Source: Pleurotus ostreatus/Saccharomyces cerevisiae fusant (lineage: Eukaryota > Opisthokonta). Taken from it: 61,387 nucleotides of DNA. The translations under genes were made by a program, and so were the position numbers. The notes under the pieces were generated by a model. It searched no databases and was not told the origin of the DNA. It was given only the letters and a program-made list of their open reading frames with translations. The DNA is taken from NCBI GenBank assembly GCA_024196135.1, contig JAMQCK010000113.1:1-61387 (forward strand), in the 5' to 3' direction. Shown here piece after piece: positions 38,393 through 49,210 of the stretch. Positions within the stretch are counted from its first letter, which is position 1, and each line of letters begins with the position of its first letter.

Positions 38393-40226
38393 ATGTTCTC
38401 TAGCTTCGCTGTCCTCGCACTCTCCGTCTCTGGGGCCTACGCCCATGCCTTCATTAACTCTGTCGAGGGCGCCAACGGCGTCAACGGCATTGGTCTCGGT
38501 GTTACGTTCAACGGCGAGGTTGCCCGCGGTGGTACCGGCGAGCAGCCTTTCCAGCTCGATACGCCCGTCCTGAAGGACACGACCACTGGTATGTGTTTTC
38601 TGAGCTTCCGATGCAATAAAAAGCTAATCGGTGCGCAGATCCTTGCGGGTCTACTCTCCTCGCCGGCTCGATCAACATCGAGAAGTCGATGGCGGCCGTC
38701 GAGCAGGCGATGGGCGGCATGCCCACCATCCCCTCCGACGGCTCCTTGACCATGGGCGTCTTCCAGGTCAACGCTGACGGTGGAGGGCCGTTCACTGCTG
38801 AGATCAACACCGATGCGACTGGCCAGAAGTGGACGGCGATCGACGTCACTTCCCAGCCCCCCGGTGTGAACGGTGTTCTCCAGTGCGTATTTTTCATATC
38901 GTGAGGGGAATAAAGACTTATTGACGTGCTCGCAGCAACGGCCCGGCCAACTCCTCCATCACCGTCAGCGTGCCCCAGGACACCAAGTGCACTGGTGGCT
39001 CCGATGGCGCTACTTGCCTGATCCGCCTCAACAACGGTGGTGCCGACACTGGCTCCCTCGCCAACGGTGCTGGTCCCTTCGGTGGTTGCGTCGCTGTCTC
39101 CCAGGGTGAGTTCGTCTTCAGTGTGCCAGTCCTCGTCTCTTGACGTCCACCTCAGGCAATAACGCTGTCGCGACTGGTAACAACGGCAACACCGGTAACG
39201 CGAACGCGAACGGCAACGCCAACAACAACAAGGGCAACGGTAATGGCCGCGGCGGCAACCGCAACGGTAACAACAACGGCAGCAACAACGGCTTTGGTCT
39301 CTTCGGCCGTCTTGCCGCGCGCCACGGCGAGCTCAAGCAGCTTAAGCAGAAGCGCGAGCTGCTCAACCGCGAAATCCTCGAGGCCCGCCAGAAGCTCACT
39401 GCTCAGCTCATCGACGAGCTGAAGACCACTACGGGTACGGCCATTGACAGTGAGTGCTTGTATATTCTACTGCCTGGACGTATGCTGATCGGTTATCGTA
39501 GTCCCCATCGACCGCATGGCTGGCTTCGACGACGCTGCTGCCACTGGCGGTAACTCGACTGAGGCTCAGAACAACGACGGCCCTCTTACTCAGCAGGAGG
39601 CTGTCGACCTCAAGAAGGCCGTCCAGCTCGCCATCGAGCAGGCTCTTGACTTGATGGCCAGCGACGAGGTCGATGCCGGCCAGTTCGGTCAGGACTCTGT
39701 AAGTTACCGTCATTTCCCTGTCTTGACTCAACCCTAACCGGTTCACAGGACATCACGGACAAGCTGAACGCGCAGGCCAACGCCGATCAGGCTGCTGGTA
39801 CTACGTCGATTAACGCTGGTAACGCTGGTGTCGGCTTCTTCCAGACCGATGTTGTCGACGAGCTGCTCGGAGGCAGTACGTGTACTTCCTGGCTATCGTC
39901 TTCAGGTTGCTGACTCTCTTCCAGTCAAGACCGCCTCTGCCGACCTTCAGGCCACGGGTACCGCTGCTGCCGCTCAGTCGACCATCACGTCGTCGGGCAA
40001 CAACGACAACGGCAACGGCAACAACTCGAAGAACGGCAACGGCAATGGCAACAACGCCAACAACAACGGCGGCTTCGGTGGCTTCGGCAACAACGCCAAC
40101 AACGGCGGTAACGGGCGCGGCAACGGCGGGTTCGGTGGCTTCGGGCGCAGCAACAACTCGGCCAACCGCCGCCGCATGCAGCAGCTCAAGCGCCGCATCT
40201 CGCAGTGGATTGAGGACGACGCGTAG
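38393..40226 (+). CDS. Secreted Egh16-like (GAS1/MAS-type, DUF3129) protein
   Basis: This is a secreted protein related to the fungal Egh16/Gas1 family, first known from appressoria but also found in saprotrophs; the molecular activity is unknown. The signal peptide is MFSSFAVLALSVSGAYAHA. The conserved start of the mature protein is HAFINSVEGANGVNGIGLGV. Exon 1 ends at 38588 and joins in phase to DPCGSTLLAGSINIEKS. Then come PPGVNGVL and a Cys-containing region (DTKCTGGSDGATCLIRL, GGCVAVSQ). Two long Asn/Gly-rich tracts follow, near 39170-39300 and 40000-40160. They are separated by helical sequence (LKQLKQKRELLNREILEARQ and DLKKAVQLAIEQALDLMASD). The basic end RRRMQQLKRRISQWIEDDA closes it. 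I estimate about 480 residues in six or seven exons. Repeating AAC/GGC codons make the tracts expandable. Confidence 0.85.
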
Positions 40227-40466
40227 ATAGCCTATGCGCTGAACATTCTGACGACCTGGCTGTCCCACTGGCATGGGCAGCGCTTTCATCACGTCGGCGG
40301 CATTTGCTTGCGTTTAGTGTATTTTAGTATATCATCGGGTGTAGGATACTTGGAATATTGACAACAAGGTTGGAGGGCCTTCACACATTCGTTGCAATGA
40401 GCTGGTGTCTGCGACTGCGAGTGAGCTTGTGTGCGAAATTTGTTTCGTATGTTTGATTGCAGGAAG

Positions 40467-40536
40467 TAACGTGACTGTATTGGCCCTTTCCTTCCCCCGT
40501 CATGTGCTGCTGTTGGACAAAGGAGCGCCGTGCGAA
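40467..40536 (+). promoter_or_regulatory. Shared upstream module, copy C
   Basis: TAACGTG at 40467-40473, ATTGGCC at 40479-40485, TCATGTGCT at 40500-40508 and ACAAAGGAGCGCCGTGCGAAG up to 40536. All four elements match copy A in order and nearly in spacing, 151 bases before the ATG at 40687. Sequence between the elements is also similar, so it is conserved as a block. Confidence 0.6.
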
Positions 40537-40686
40537 GCGCCGTCGTCCATTGCTTTGTTCGCTCGCTCCTCGCTCTCACATCGATTGAGGCTCTGCATCT
40601 CTGAGCAGCCTCTCATCTCGCCCTTGCTTAAGCACCAACAACTCTCGACACCGCGCCCAACCAGCTCCTTTGGACTCGCAGCCAAG

Positions 40687-42734
40687 ATGGCCGACATGCA
40701 GGTAGACGGTGAATCTGTGAGTGCAGCGCTAGGCTCGTCTCAAAGGGCCCTGATTGTTCGCAGTGCTCATACTTCTTTCTTGCAGGATCCCCTCCTGATT
40801 GCGCTTGACCAGTGGGCTGCGCATTACAAGGAAGGAGGTGCCAAAGTGCCGCGCGCGGTCACGAATTATGTCGAGGCCTATAATCAGTTCTTTGACCGTG
40901 AGCTTCTTTCTCGCCGCATTCATCACATTCCGGCCTGCCCTCTTCTGCTCTCCTTCCACCACTATCATCACCGCCCCAGGAGCTCACTACGTCTTCGCAG
41001 GTCCGCAGCACGGTAACCCCAGACATGCGGCGACGCAGTCCTTCGTCGAATTCAGTGAAATGCTCAGGAAATTCGTTCATTACGTCGCTGGTGAGAAAAA
41101 TCCAACGCCCATCTCCCTTCCTGATTTGACTCACATCCACCTGCATTCGATACAGATTGGGAATACACCCTCGCCATGTACGATATGCACCGCTCGCACG
41201 TAGCCAGTGCCGTCAAACACATGTGCTTGTTCCTCGACTTCGCTGTCTCCCGCGGTATTCTCCCGAAAGATTTCCACACCGTTGATGGCGCAAGAGAGGA
41301 CTTGCTTTGGGCGCAACACTATGTTCGCACTCTTCGCGCGTTCATTACCATCAGGTCATGCTACCATCGAGCATTTGTCTACCCCGAGGTGCCCTTGAAC
41401 CCGCGCAAGTGGCACATTCGACTGCTCGTCCATGACGTGCGCTGGGATTGTATACTTGCGGGGCGCATTGGATTCATTCACGATCTGGGATTTGAGGACG
41501 ATGACGAGCGTGAGTATGCTCGTAGGGCGCAGTCTTGCTGAGCGGATGTGAAACTGACTGAGCGCGTATAGAGGCGGATTACTCCGACCTGCCCCCTGAT
41601 CCTATCAAGATCTGCATACCCAAAGCCGCCAGTATCCTACTTCAACCGACGGACACCATCTGCGGTGACCTGTACCGCATCGACGAAGACCACTTCATCT
41701 TCGGTGACCTCTTGTACGTATGCAATTATATCATTCATGATTCTCATGCCTTTATCATTATTTGCGGCCGGGCATCATCCCTCGATAACACCCATCAGCT
41801 TTCTACCACTCTTTCTGCGTCTTGCTGCCCCCATCAGCTTCTCTGCCATGTCGACCTTCTCACTTTCGTCTCACGCGCCTCTTACAGGAACTGCTTCCCT
41901 CACGACGTAACTCATAAGCCCTACGGCATGGACGTGCAGGAATTGCTCGGCCCAGATGTTCCCCTTTCCAAACCGCTCCGCGATGTCATCCGCGCCCGCT
42001 CGTTCGACCCCGCCTTTCTCGTCAGTCCCGAGACGGGCAGGGCGTACGTCGTCAAGGGGAGCATCATCCCTGCTTACCATCCTGAAGACGATACTGCTCA
42101 GGCGCCCTTCGACGTGGAACCAGAGGCGTACGCGGACGCTGGGTTTCCCAAAGATCTGGTCGGCGAGGCCGTCTCTCCGCCGTTCGAGGTGTATGGGAGC
42201 GACGGGCTCCCCTTGCATCATATGCGCCGCTCGCCCGATGACCCGGAGGCGGAAGAGGCGGACAAGGTGCTTGCGCACGACGATGTGGGGTACAGGGCGC
42301 GGCGGGCGCGGCTCCTGAGCCTCCCGAGCCCCTTCGGCACGCCCGCGCGTGCTGCGTATCCGCAGGGCAGCCAAATTCTCCTTCCCGGGCCCGACTTGGA
42401 GCTGGCGCAACGGACGGGGCTTATGGACACGACTCCGGGGTCTGCGAGCGGGGGCACCATAAGCTTTCTGCCCGCGGGCCATGTCGCGTATCAGATCTTC
42501 AACATGCCCCCGTTGAACGAGGACTGGTACAAGGACCATGATCGACCCTTTCCAGACGAGCCAGACGTGAGTTTGAGCGGTTTCTTTTGCATCTTTAACT
42601 CCAGGCTGCGCACTGGTCTGTGCGAGACCCACTGTGGATGTGGCTTTTGACGTCCTTCGCGCTTGTGCATGCGGGCGCGTGATAGTGTGCTGACCCTTTG
42701 AAAGGAGTACGAAGATGCATACGAAGAAGAGTAG
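40687..42734 (+). CDS. Unrecognised paralogous family, copy C
   Basis: Third member of the family. Exons 40687-40716, 40786-40897, 41001-41090, 41156-41509, 41572-41713, 41888-42566 and 42705-42734 sum to 479 codons, giving 478 residues. Intron phases match copies A and B (0,1,1,1,2,0), and the fifth exon is again 142 bases. The first exon is much shorter (MADMQVDGES) and the last is only EYEDAYEEE, a strongly acidic tail. Conserved elements include VKHMCLFLDFAVSRGIL, LLVHDVRWDCILAGRIG, DYSDLPPDPIKICIPKAASI, FDPAFLV, DGLPLHHMRRS, YRARRARLLSLPSPF and YQIFNMPPLNEDWY. It is the most divergent of the three, with several loops shortened. The function is unknown. It is head to tail with the Egh16-like gene. 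Confidence 0.85.
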
Positions 42735-43431
42735 AGCGACATCGAGTCGCTGGCTCCGACTTGGATTGTCGACGGGTCTCAACCCGACGGTGCGAATTGT
42801 CGGACAAGAGCGTGTGTATAAGTCGAATTCGTTCAGAGCAGGATCGTGATGGGCCCGGAGGTTTTCAAGGGTACGGGGGAGGTGTAGCCAATCCTTCAGG
42901 ATAGCAGTCTAAACTTTGTACTTGTTTTGTATCAAGAATTACCCAAAGGATGTTGTACTGTTTTCGACCGCTCATGAGCACCACAAGAATGGTCTTGCGA
43001 GGAGAGCATCTTCCGGATCGGAATTCGAAGCTCGAAGTGCCAAAGCGTGAGCCGTCATCATAAATATCAGCCGTAGCTGGGTGTAAAGTGGTAGTACATT
43101 AGGTGCAGTATGCGTCCCGTATCGACGTGAGTACATCGACACAGCGTATGTAGTTAGATAGGTAGGACATGCGTATGTAAGATCGTTACAACGTTATGTG
43201 CGTCGAGGATCCGTAGCGGTCGCGTCTAGCGCCCATAAGTTAGAAGTCGGGGACAGGATCACCACAATGAACGTCGTCCGGACGACATGATTGAACGGAG
43301 ATCGCTAGGACCTTCGTGGACAGAGATCACTAGGACCTCTGTGTGGACGGCGGTCGTGGCGCCCTCCGGGATGCCGAGCAGGAGAGACCGTCTGGGGGAC
43401 GGGTCGCAGTCCTCGGGGGCCGAACGGCACC
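42735..43431. other. Intergenic region, nothing recognised
   Basis: This is the 3' region between copy C (plus) and the Gag-like gene (minus). Only short frames occur, and I can support no repeat or RNA. Confidence 0.5.
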
Positions 43432-44815
43432 TCAAGCCTGCGTGATCGTCGCCGTATTCTCCTTACCCTCGATAGCCGGCTGCGTTGGCGTCGCCGTGCC
43501 CTTACCCGCCGCGGTGAGCAGTTTGCCGACGCCCACGGCGATCGCGCCCGCTGCCTGGACCGCACCGGAGGCGAGGAACGCGCCCCCGGCGCCGATGTGC
43601 AGCGCGGGGATCGCGGGGATGGTGCCGACGGTGATGAGGATGGCGCCGAGGGTGGACATGGCCTTGGGGTGTTCCTCCTGGAGGAACTCGAGCGCCTGGC
43701 AGGCGTTGATGAGCCAGGTGGGCGCGGTTCCGGAAGCGACGGCGGCTGGGAAAGGGGTTAGAGGGGTGGGTTGAAGAGAGGAAGAGGGAAAGGTGCTTAC
43801 TTTCGTCGGAGGGCGCAGCGGTTGCGGGGGCGGCAACGACGGTGTCGGAGTTGACCTTGTTGGGCTTGGGGCGCTCCTTGCGCGGCGGGATCATCTCGGA
43901 CTTGGAGTGCGAGGGCGCGGGGCGCGATTCGCGGGACGACTTGCTCTTGCGGTGCCCGTCGTCCTTGGAGGAGCGCTCGGTGTGGGTGGAGCTCGAGCTC
44001 GAACGCTTGAGCTTCGACCCAGACTGCGAGCCGCAATTCGAGCAGTGCTCGCACTGCGACCCATCGCGCGAGCGCGACTGCGAGCTCGAGCGGCGTGACT
44101 TCTTGTCGCTGAAGGCCGAGGGGGGCGGCATTTCCGTGTGTCGGCGCCGTGGCTTGCGCTCAGCGGACGATGGCGGCTTGGCCTCGCCTTTGTCGAAGGA
44201 GAGCTTCGAGGTGACCGCGCGGCGGAGGGTCCAGGGCGCGGGTGGGAGGTCCTTGTCGACGGCGGCGGGGGGCTCGGCGACGGGCGCGAGCGCCTTGACG
44301 TCCATCTCCTCGCGCTGCCCGTTCTTGCGGCTGAACCACCACTGGCCGGAGGACTTGGCCTCGACCTTGATGGTCTCGGTCTCGGAAGCGTCGATGTTCC
44401 CTGCGGGGGAGGTCAGGGCGGGGCGTCGCTGGGACGAGGATGCGTTACTCACATCCCATGTTGCGCATCGCGATCTTGAACTTCTCCCAGGTCCAGCGAT
44501 AGCTGCCGCCGTTCACCTTGGCCATGACGGCCTTCAGCTCGTCGAGCCTGCGAGGATGAACATGAGTGAGGTCGTTCGCAGTAGATAGCGATCGAGCACA
44601 TACCGAGCACGCGCCTTGTCGCCCATGAAGTGTTGCCCGACCTTGTGCCAGCACTCCTTCGGGACACCACGAGCCTTGCAGCCGGCCTTGATCTCCTCGA
44701 GCCACTCATCCACAGGCTTGTCCCGCTTGGGATCGCCCGTGAACTTGGGGCCGTCTTTCCATTCCGCGTACACGGGCTCGAGGTCGAAGCCCTTCAGTTT
44801 GAATGCGTCAAGCAT
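43432..44815 (-). CDS. Gag-like N-terminal domain fused to a glycine-rich hydrophobic C-terminus
   Basis: I do not recognise a named family. The start is the ATG at 44815. The N-terminal 100 residues (FKLKGFDLEPVYAEWKDGPK, FTGDPKRDKPVDEWLEEIKA, HKVGQHFMGDKARARL) follow the spacing of retrotransposon Gag capsid regions: a P-x-F-x-G-like start, a W in the first helix and a late G-x-A-x-x. WTWEKFKIAMRNMGW follows. A Ser/Lys/Arg-rich linker of about 190 residues has repeated SSS blocks and the Cys cluster CEHCSNCGSQSG. The C-terminal 90 residues are hydrophobic and glycine-rich (AILITVGTIPAIPALHIGAG, AFLASGAVQAAGAIAVGVGK), like a glycine zipper. About 400 residues in four exons. The open frame and intron borders suggest selection for a protein, so a domesticated Gag is possible. 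Confidence 0.7.
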
Positions 44816-45650
44816 CGTGGTGGGTGAGGTAGTGCGCGCCGACTGAAGCGGCGACGAGGGGGGAAACGTGAAGGGGAAACGGTCGTGAAGATGAAAGGTG
44901 GTTTTGTGGTGGTGGATGACGGAGACAAAATGGAACGCGGGGAGATTGCTGACCTTGTGTATGTTATATATGCCGCTGCGGCAGGTGGCCCCGGGATGGC
45001 CTTTGCCTCGTTGCCACCACGCAGTGGCCTCGGCTGCGGCCGAAGCCGACGACATGCACGCACGCAGCGAACTCAGTCGGACGTCGAAGCTTCTCGCTCA
45101 AGTTCATGATCTTCGTTCAGCCTCAAGCAAGGCGCGCAATGAGTTCTGCGTTCTGTAGGCGCCGCAACGTCATTGAGTGGCGGTCAAGGAGGGCAGGGTG
45201 CAAAGTTGATGAAGTCAGGTGACGGCAAACGTGTAACGGTTCGACTTTGTCACAGATGGCGCGCCGATGGCCCTATTTCTTGGAGTACACATCAAATACA
45301 GTGAAGATCTGAATTGAGATCCATCCTGAGGCCCCTGCAACATACTAAAGTATCAGGTGTCTCCCGAAGCGGCTCAAATTGCGGTAATTCGCTGTTTCTA
45401 TTCTATCTACACTGTATCGGAGGCTCTACCATACAGGGAAGTAGAGTACAAGCAAATCCCTACAAAATGTAGTTTGTCCCTAATGAATCAGAGGAAATTT
45501 GAGCAAGGGGAAAGGGAAACGACGTTGGAGAAGAGCTATTGCAGAGTGGAATGCATAGGTGTTGCTGGACTAACCACCCCGATCTCGAGTTTGATAATTT
45601 CTAGATGTCCTGACAATACAGAACCCTCAGGATCTGCTGTCCTATAATAT
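44816..45650. other. Intergenic region at the edge of the repeat-rich part
   Basis: I see no gene. Bases 45230-45640 are lower in GC than the flanks. Short plus-strand frames here have no convincing splice sites or domains. Confidence 0.45.
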
Positions 45651-45651
45651 T

Positions 45652-45830
45652 ATAATATATACCGCGGTCATCTGGCCCTGAACCGTCCCTCGGGACGAGA
45701 CCGAGGCCGTCGACGTCGACGACGACGACGCTCGGAAGGCGGACCGACCCCCCGGGCCGATCATCCGACGTGTCCAAACGCGCGTCTCTCGTCCTCAACC
45801 ACCACCATCCCCAGCCCTTGCGCCACCTCC
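45652..45830 (-). repeat. Dispersed repeat R, copy 1
   Basis: Read on the minus strand, this segment is clearly similar to 56757-56930 on the plus strand. Shared blocks include GTGGTGGT, GAGACGCGCG, CGTCGGATG, GGGTCGGTCCG, CGTCGTCGTC and GACGGCCTCGGTCTC, ending in an AT-rich sequence with AATATTAT. It contains no open frame that I would call a gene. It may be the end of a larger mobile element. Confidence 0.6.
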
Positions 45831-46149
45831 GCCGCCTCCCTCCCCCTACCCTCCACTCCAGCATTACCACATCTACCCCCTTACGCGCCAATAAGCGATT
45901 TCTACCGCGATTGCCGCCCCGAAAAAGACGGACGCACCGAAAATGCAACGCGCCAAAGGCGTCGTGAGGAGGAGGCAGCCAGGTGTGTATGTGCGCTTCG
46001 CGCGTTAGAACACTACTGAATAATGTACTACAAGATATGGATATAGCAGGGGAGATGAGGGGAAGGCCCAGCGTCGCTATATGCGATGGCGGCATTCTCC
46101 CGTTCCTGCCATATCCACCCTCCGACCGTATCTGAGGGCGCGGGACTCT

Positions 46150-46178
46150 CACTCAGGACGCGATATGCGTCCTGAGTG
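46150..46178. repeat. Perfect hairpin with 12-base arms
   Basis: CACTCAGGACGC, a five-base loop GATAT, and the exact reverse complement GCGTCCTGAGTG. It stands alone in non-coding sequence. It could be a terminator-like hairpin or the remains of a terminal inverted repeat. Confidence 0.65.
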
Positions 46179-46889
46179 CGTCTTTTACTGCAGTACGACG
46201 CCACCATCACCCCCACCCCTCTCTTACCCTGTCCCGCTCCCCTTGTCCCCCTGCTCGCCTTCGCCACTTGCGCGATATCGCCTCTATGGCGGTCTCACGT
46301 GAAGACGAGGGTGTGGCCGATCTGGATGCGTGGATTGGCCCACCGAGATCTCGCAGTGGACAGCTGCGCTTTCGGCGACGCCAGTGGGTGCTGTCGCGAC
46401 GAGCGCTCAGCGCTTTCGCCCGACCTCCCCTCCTTCGCCCACCGCGCGCAACAATGGAGGGCGGTTTTATCCGCCCTCTACTGATTGTGTCTGCCTAACG
46501 GTGATGCGCTGTCGTGGCGGGAGGGTGAGCAGGGCCGGTTGTGCGCGAGCATGGGCCATGATCTTGCAATCCAGCGTGCTCGCGGGGACAGCGTAGGCGG
46601 CATGGGGAACGGAAGCCCCCCTCCCCTACATTTCATCTGCCTGGTAGCGACGCACAGATGCGTAGGGGTGGGCTGACGACGCAGAGAGCGCGCGAGCATT
46701 CGCTCTTTGCGCTCTTGCTGCCGCCTTTTTTGCATCCTCTCTCCCTTTCCCTCACCCCCACCATGCATATACACGCGTTGAACAATCCTCCCATCTAGGG
46801 ACACGAGGATGCGCTGCATGCGTGCCCCCCCCGGACCCCCTCCACCGCGGTTTGGGACGAAATCGTGGCGCCCAAGATATCTGGCATTG

Positions 46890-47640
46890 TGAACCCAGGG
46901 CCGGGTTGGTTCCACCCTGTTATGGGGTGGCCGGTACCCTTTGTAACCCTCTATCGACCCTCTACCCGTATATAGGGTAGGGCGAGGGTTATGGTCTAAC
47001 CCTTCAAAACCGGGTAGTCGTCCGTGTTCGGATTTTGACCGAACATTACAGCGCTTTGCGCTATTCTGCGGAATCGTTTGCAACGAATTGCGGCGTGTTG
47101 TGCTTGGCTCCAGCCTCCCGGCAGGTGCCGTCGTGCACCTGGAAGAAGTGCCATACCCTCAATCTCCTATCACTGCGCCCTAAGAAGCACATATATATTG
47201 CATTTCAGCTATTGCTTACATGCTTAGCTTGCAGCTGGAGGCCACAAATACGACGAAGAGCAGTTCGAGCTGGAAGCGCTCGCATCACGCCTTTTCTCGG
47301 CTACTCCCGAGTGCACGTGCGCGGCCCTCGGACCGATCCCCGGCCCGGGCCTGCTCAGTCAACTCCAAGTTCACTGGCCTTTCCCTGGATGGCTCCTTCT
47401 CTGAGTACATCTGAGAGGCTATAGGAACTGTATATATATCTCATTGCGTGCTCATCAGCCATGGAAAGCACCGAATCGGTCAGAGGTCAGCACCCGACAG
47501 CAGCTGCCGGGAGGCTGGAACCAAACATGACACACCGCAGTTTGTTGCGGCGATTCCGCAGAATAGCGCAAAGCGCTGTAACCCCAATCAAGGGCTACCG
47601 TAACCCTGCTATAACCCTTCCCACAAAAGAGGTGTGCAGC
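46890..47640. mobile_element. Non-autonomous element with inverted repeats and GGGTTA/TAACCC motifs
   Basis: An inverted repeat of about 85-90 bases lies at 47046-47131 and 47493-47582. Both arms share TTACAGCGCTTTGCGCTATT, TCTGCGGAATCG and CCAGCCTCCCGGCAG-type blocks. Outside the arms, words such as GGGTTA, TAACCC and CCACCCTG are dense at 46895-47020 and reappear at 47590-47620. No coding frame is supported inside. The layout suits a MITE or deletion derivative of the CACTA-like element further right, which has the same motif type. Confidence 0.5.
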
Positions 47641-49210
47641 ATCGACTCTCTTCCTAGACATCATTGTTGTATCACTATCGACTGTTTTTGGACCAAGAGG
47701 GGTGCGGAGGTTGGCGTCCATAACGGAAATCGCGCCGCAAGGCGCGGAGCCGCCGGAGCTCACCCTCCCATTTGAACGGCCGGCCCTCAAGTGATACGCC
47801 ACGCGGAAATTTCCTGTCCGGCGTCCTCGCGCAACCTCGCGCGCTACTCCGCCCTTGATGCTTCCTCTGCGGCGCCGCCGTCAAGGTCAGGATCTCAGCT
47901 CCGATACACGCAAAGATCACAGCCACCTGTGCTGGCTACCGGCGACGCGCAAGTGCCTCGAGCTGGCTTTTGACCACCTTACTAGTAACTCATCCTCGCG
48001 TCTTCGGCCCTGCCCTCGCGATTGCCCTCGCCTCGTGTGCACATTCTTGCCCATGACATGCCCTTTCCTTTCGTTGAGCGCAACTCTTATGCTTGCTTCG
48101 CTGTTGACTACACTTCTGCGGTAAGTTGTTTGCCGACACCCCCAGCGGATTGAGAGGGGCTGTGGGAGGCTCCTGCACGGGAAATCGGCGGAAAGATCCT
48201 ATAGCGTCGACAAAGGGACTGGCAAGAAGGTGTGTTTAAAGAGCGCCACACCATTGACGGTACCGGTACTGATCGTGCCAAGTTGATAGTCTCTTTACGC
48301 CACGTGCTTCAATGGGCCCCAGTAACGCGCCGTTACCGTACACGTTCCACCCGTTTTGCTCTGCACATCCTCCAAGGCTCCTTGCTCTAGTATGTCCACC
48401 CCTCTCCCAGATGGTTTGTTGCCCCTTACCTGTAGTGCTACGCTGCGACCCAAGGTGTGTATGTTACGTCGAATGCCTAGCACTCACTGACAAATATCCA
48501 GTAGCCCGAGGGTAGATCCTGGAGGTATGTGCATAGCCAGACTGGGTACGAGTCGTGGCCTTCGCTCGCCGCCCCGTAATCGGCCACGCGCAGGACACAG
48601 ACGGTCGAAGTTGATTTGCTATTAGCCTTGGATTGTTGTAGATATACAGAGCTTATAGTAGTTGTAGTAGCAGTATTTAATGCAATGATTTTGGCCTCCA
48701 ATATTTCCCAGCAGTGTGCGGCTGCCCAACGCAGGAAATGGCACCCTCGAACACAAGGCTATTATGACCCCGCTGGAGGGGTATTATAACCCAAAATGGG
48801 CGAAAGGGTTACACGCACCCTGCTGGACAGTGACCCTCAAAACAGGGTCAAAACGGTAGTATTCAGGGTACCTTTAACCCAGTCCAAACCAGGTCTTTAC
48901 CACCCAACAGCAGGGTTACGCGGGTACTAACTACCATGTTCTAGGGTTAGTTCTACCCTTGCGCCAGGTTTCTGGCAGGGTTAATCCCACCCTCTTTGGG
49001 GCTCACAGTGTGGCGTAAAAGTTGAATGACCGCTGCCTTTGATGGTGTCCCACGTATTCTACTTGTCTCTTCCGCGATATATTTCTTTCCCTCGTATTCT
49101 TGGTGTGGTAGCGGGACAAGATGCGAGGGCTGTGCTGACGCCCCAAACCAAATGCGCGTCGTATGTACATAGCTCTCTCAATATATGATCTCTTTTTCCC
49201 AGCGAGCAAC

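Noticed and set aside
46478..47083. Minus-strand open frame of about 200 codons
   Set aside because: It crosses the motif cluster and one arm of the inverted repeat, has no recognisable domain and no codon pattern like the real genes.
48760..49000. Telomere repeat array
   Set aside because: GGGTTA words are dispersed and in both orientations, not tandem, and coding transposon sequence follows.
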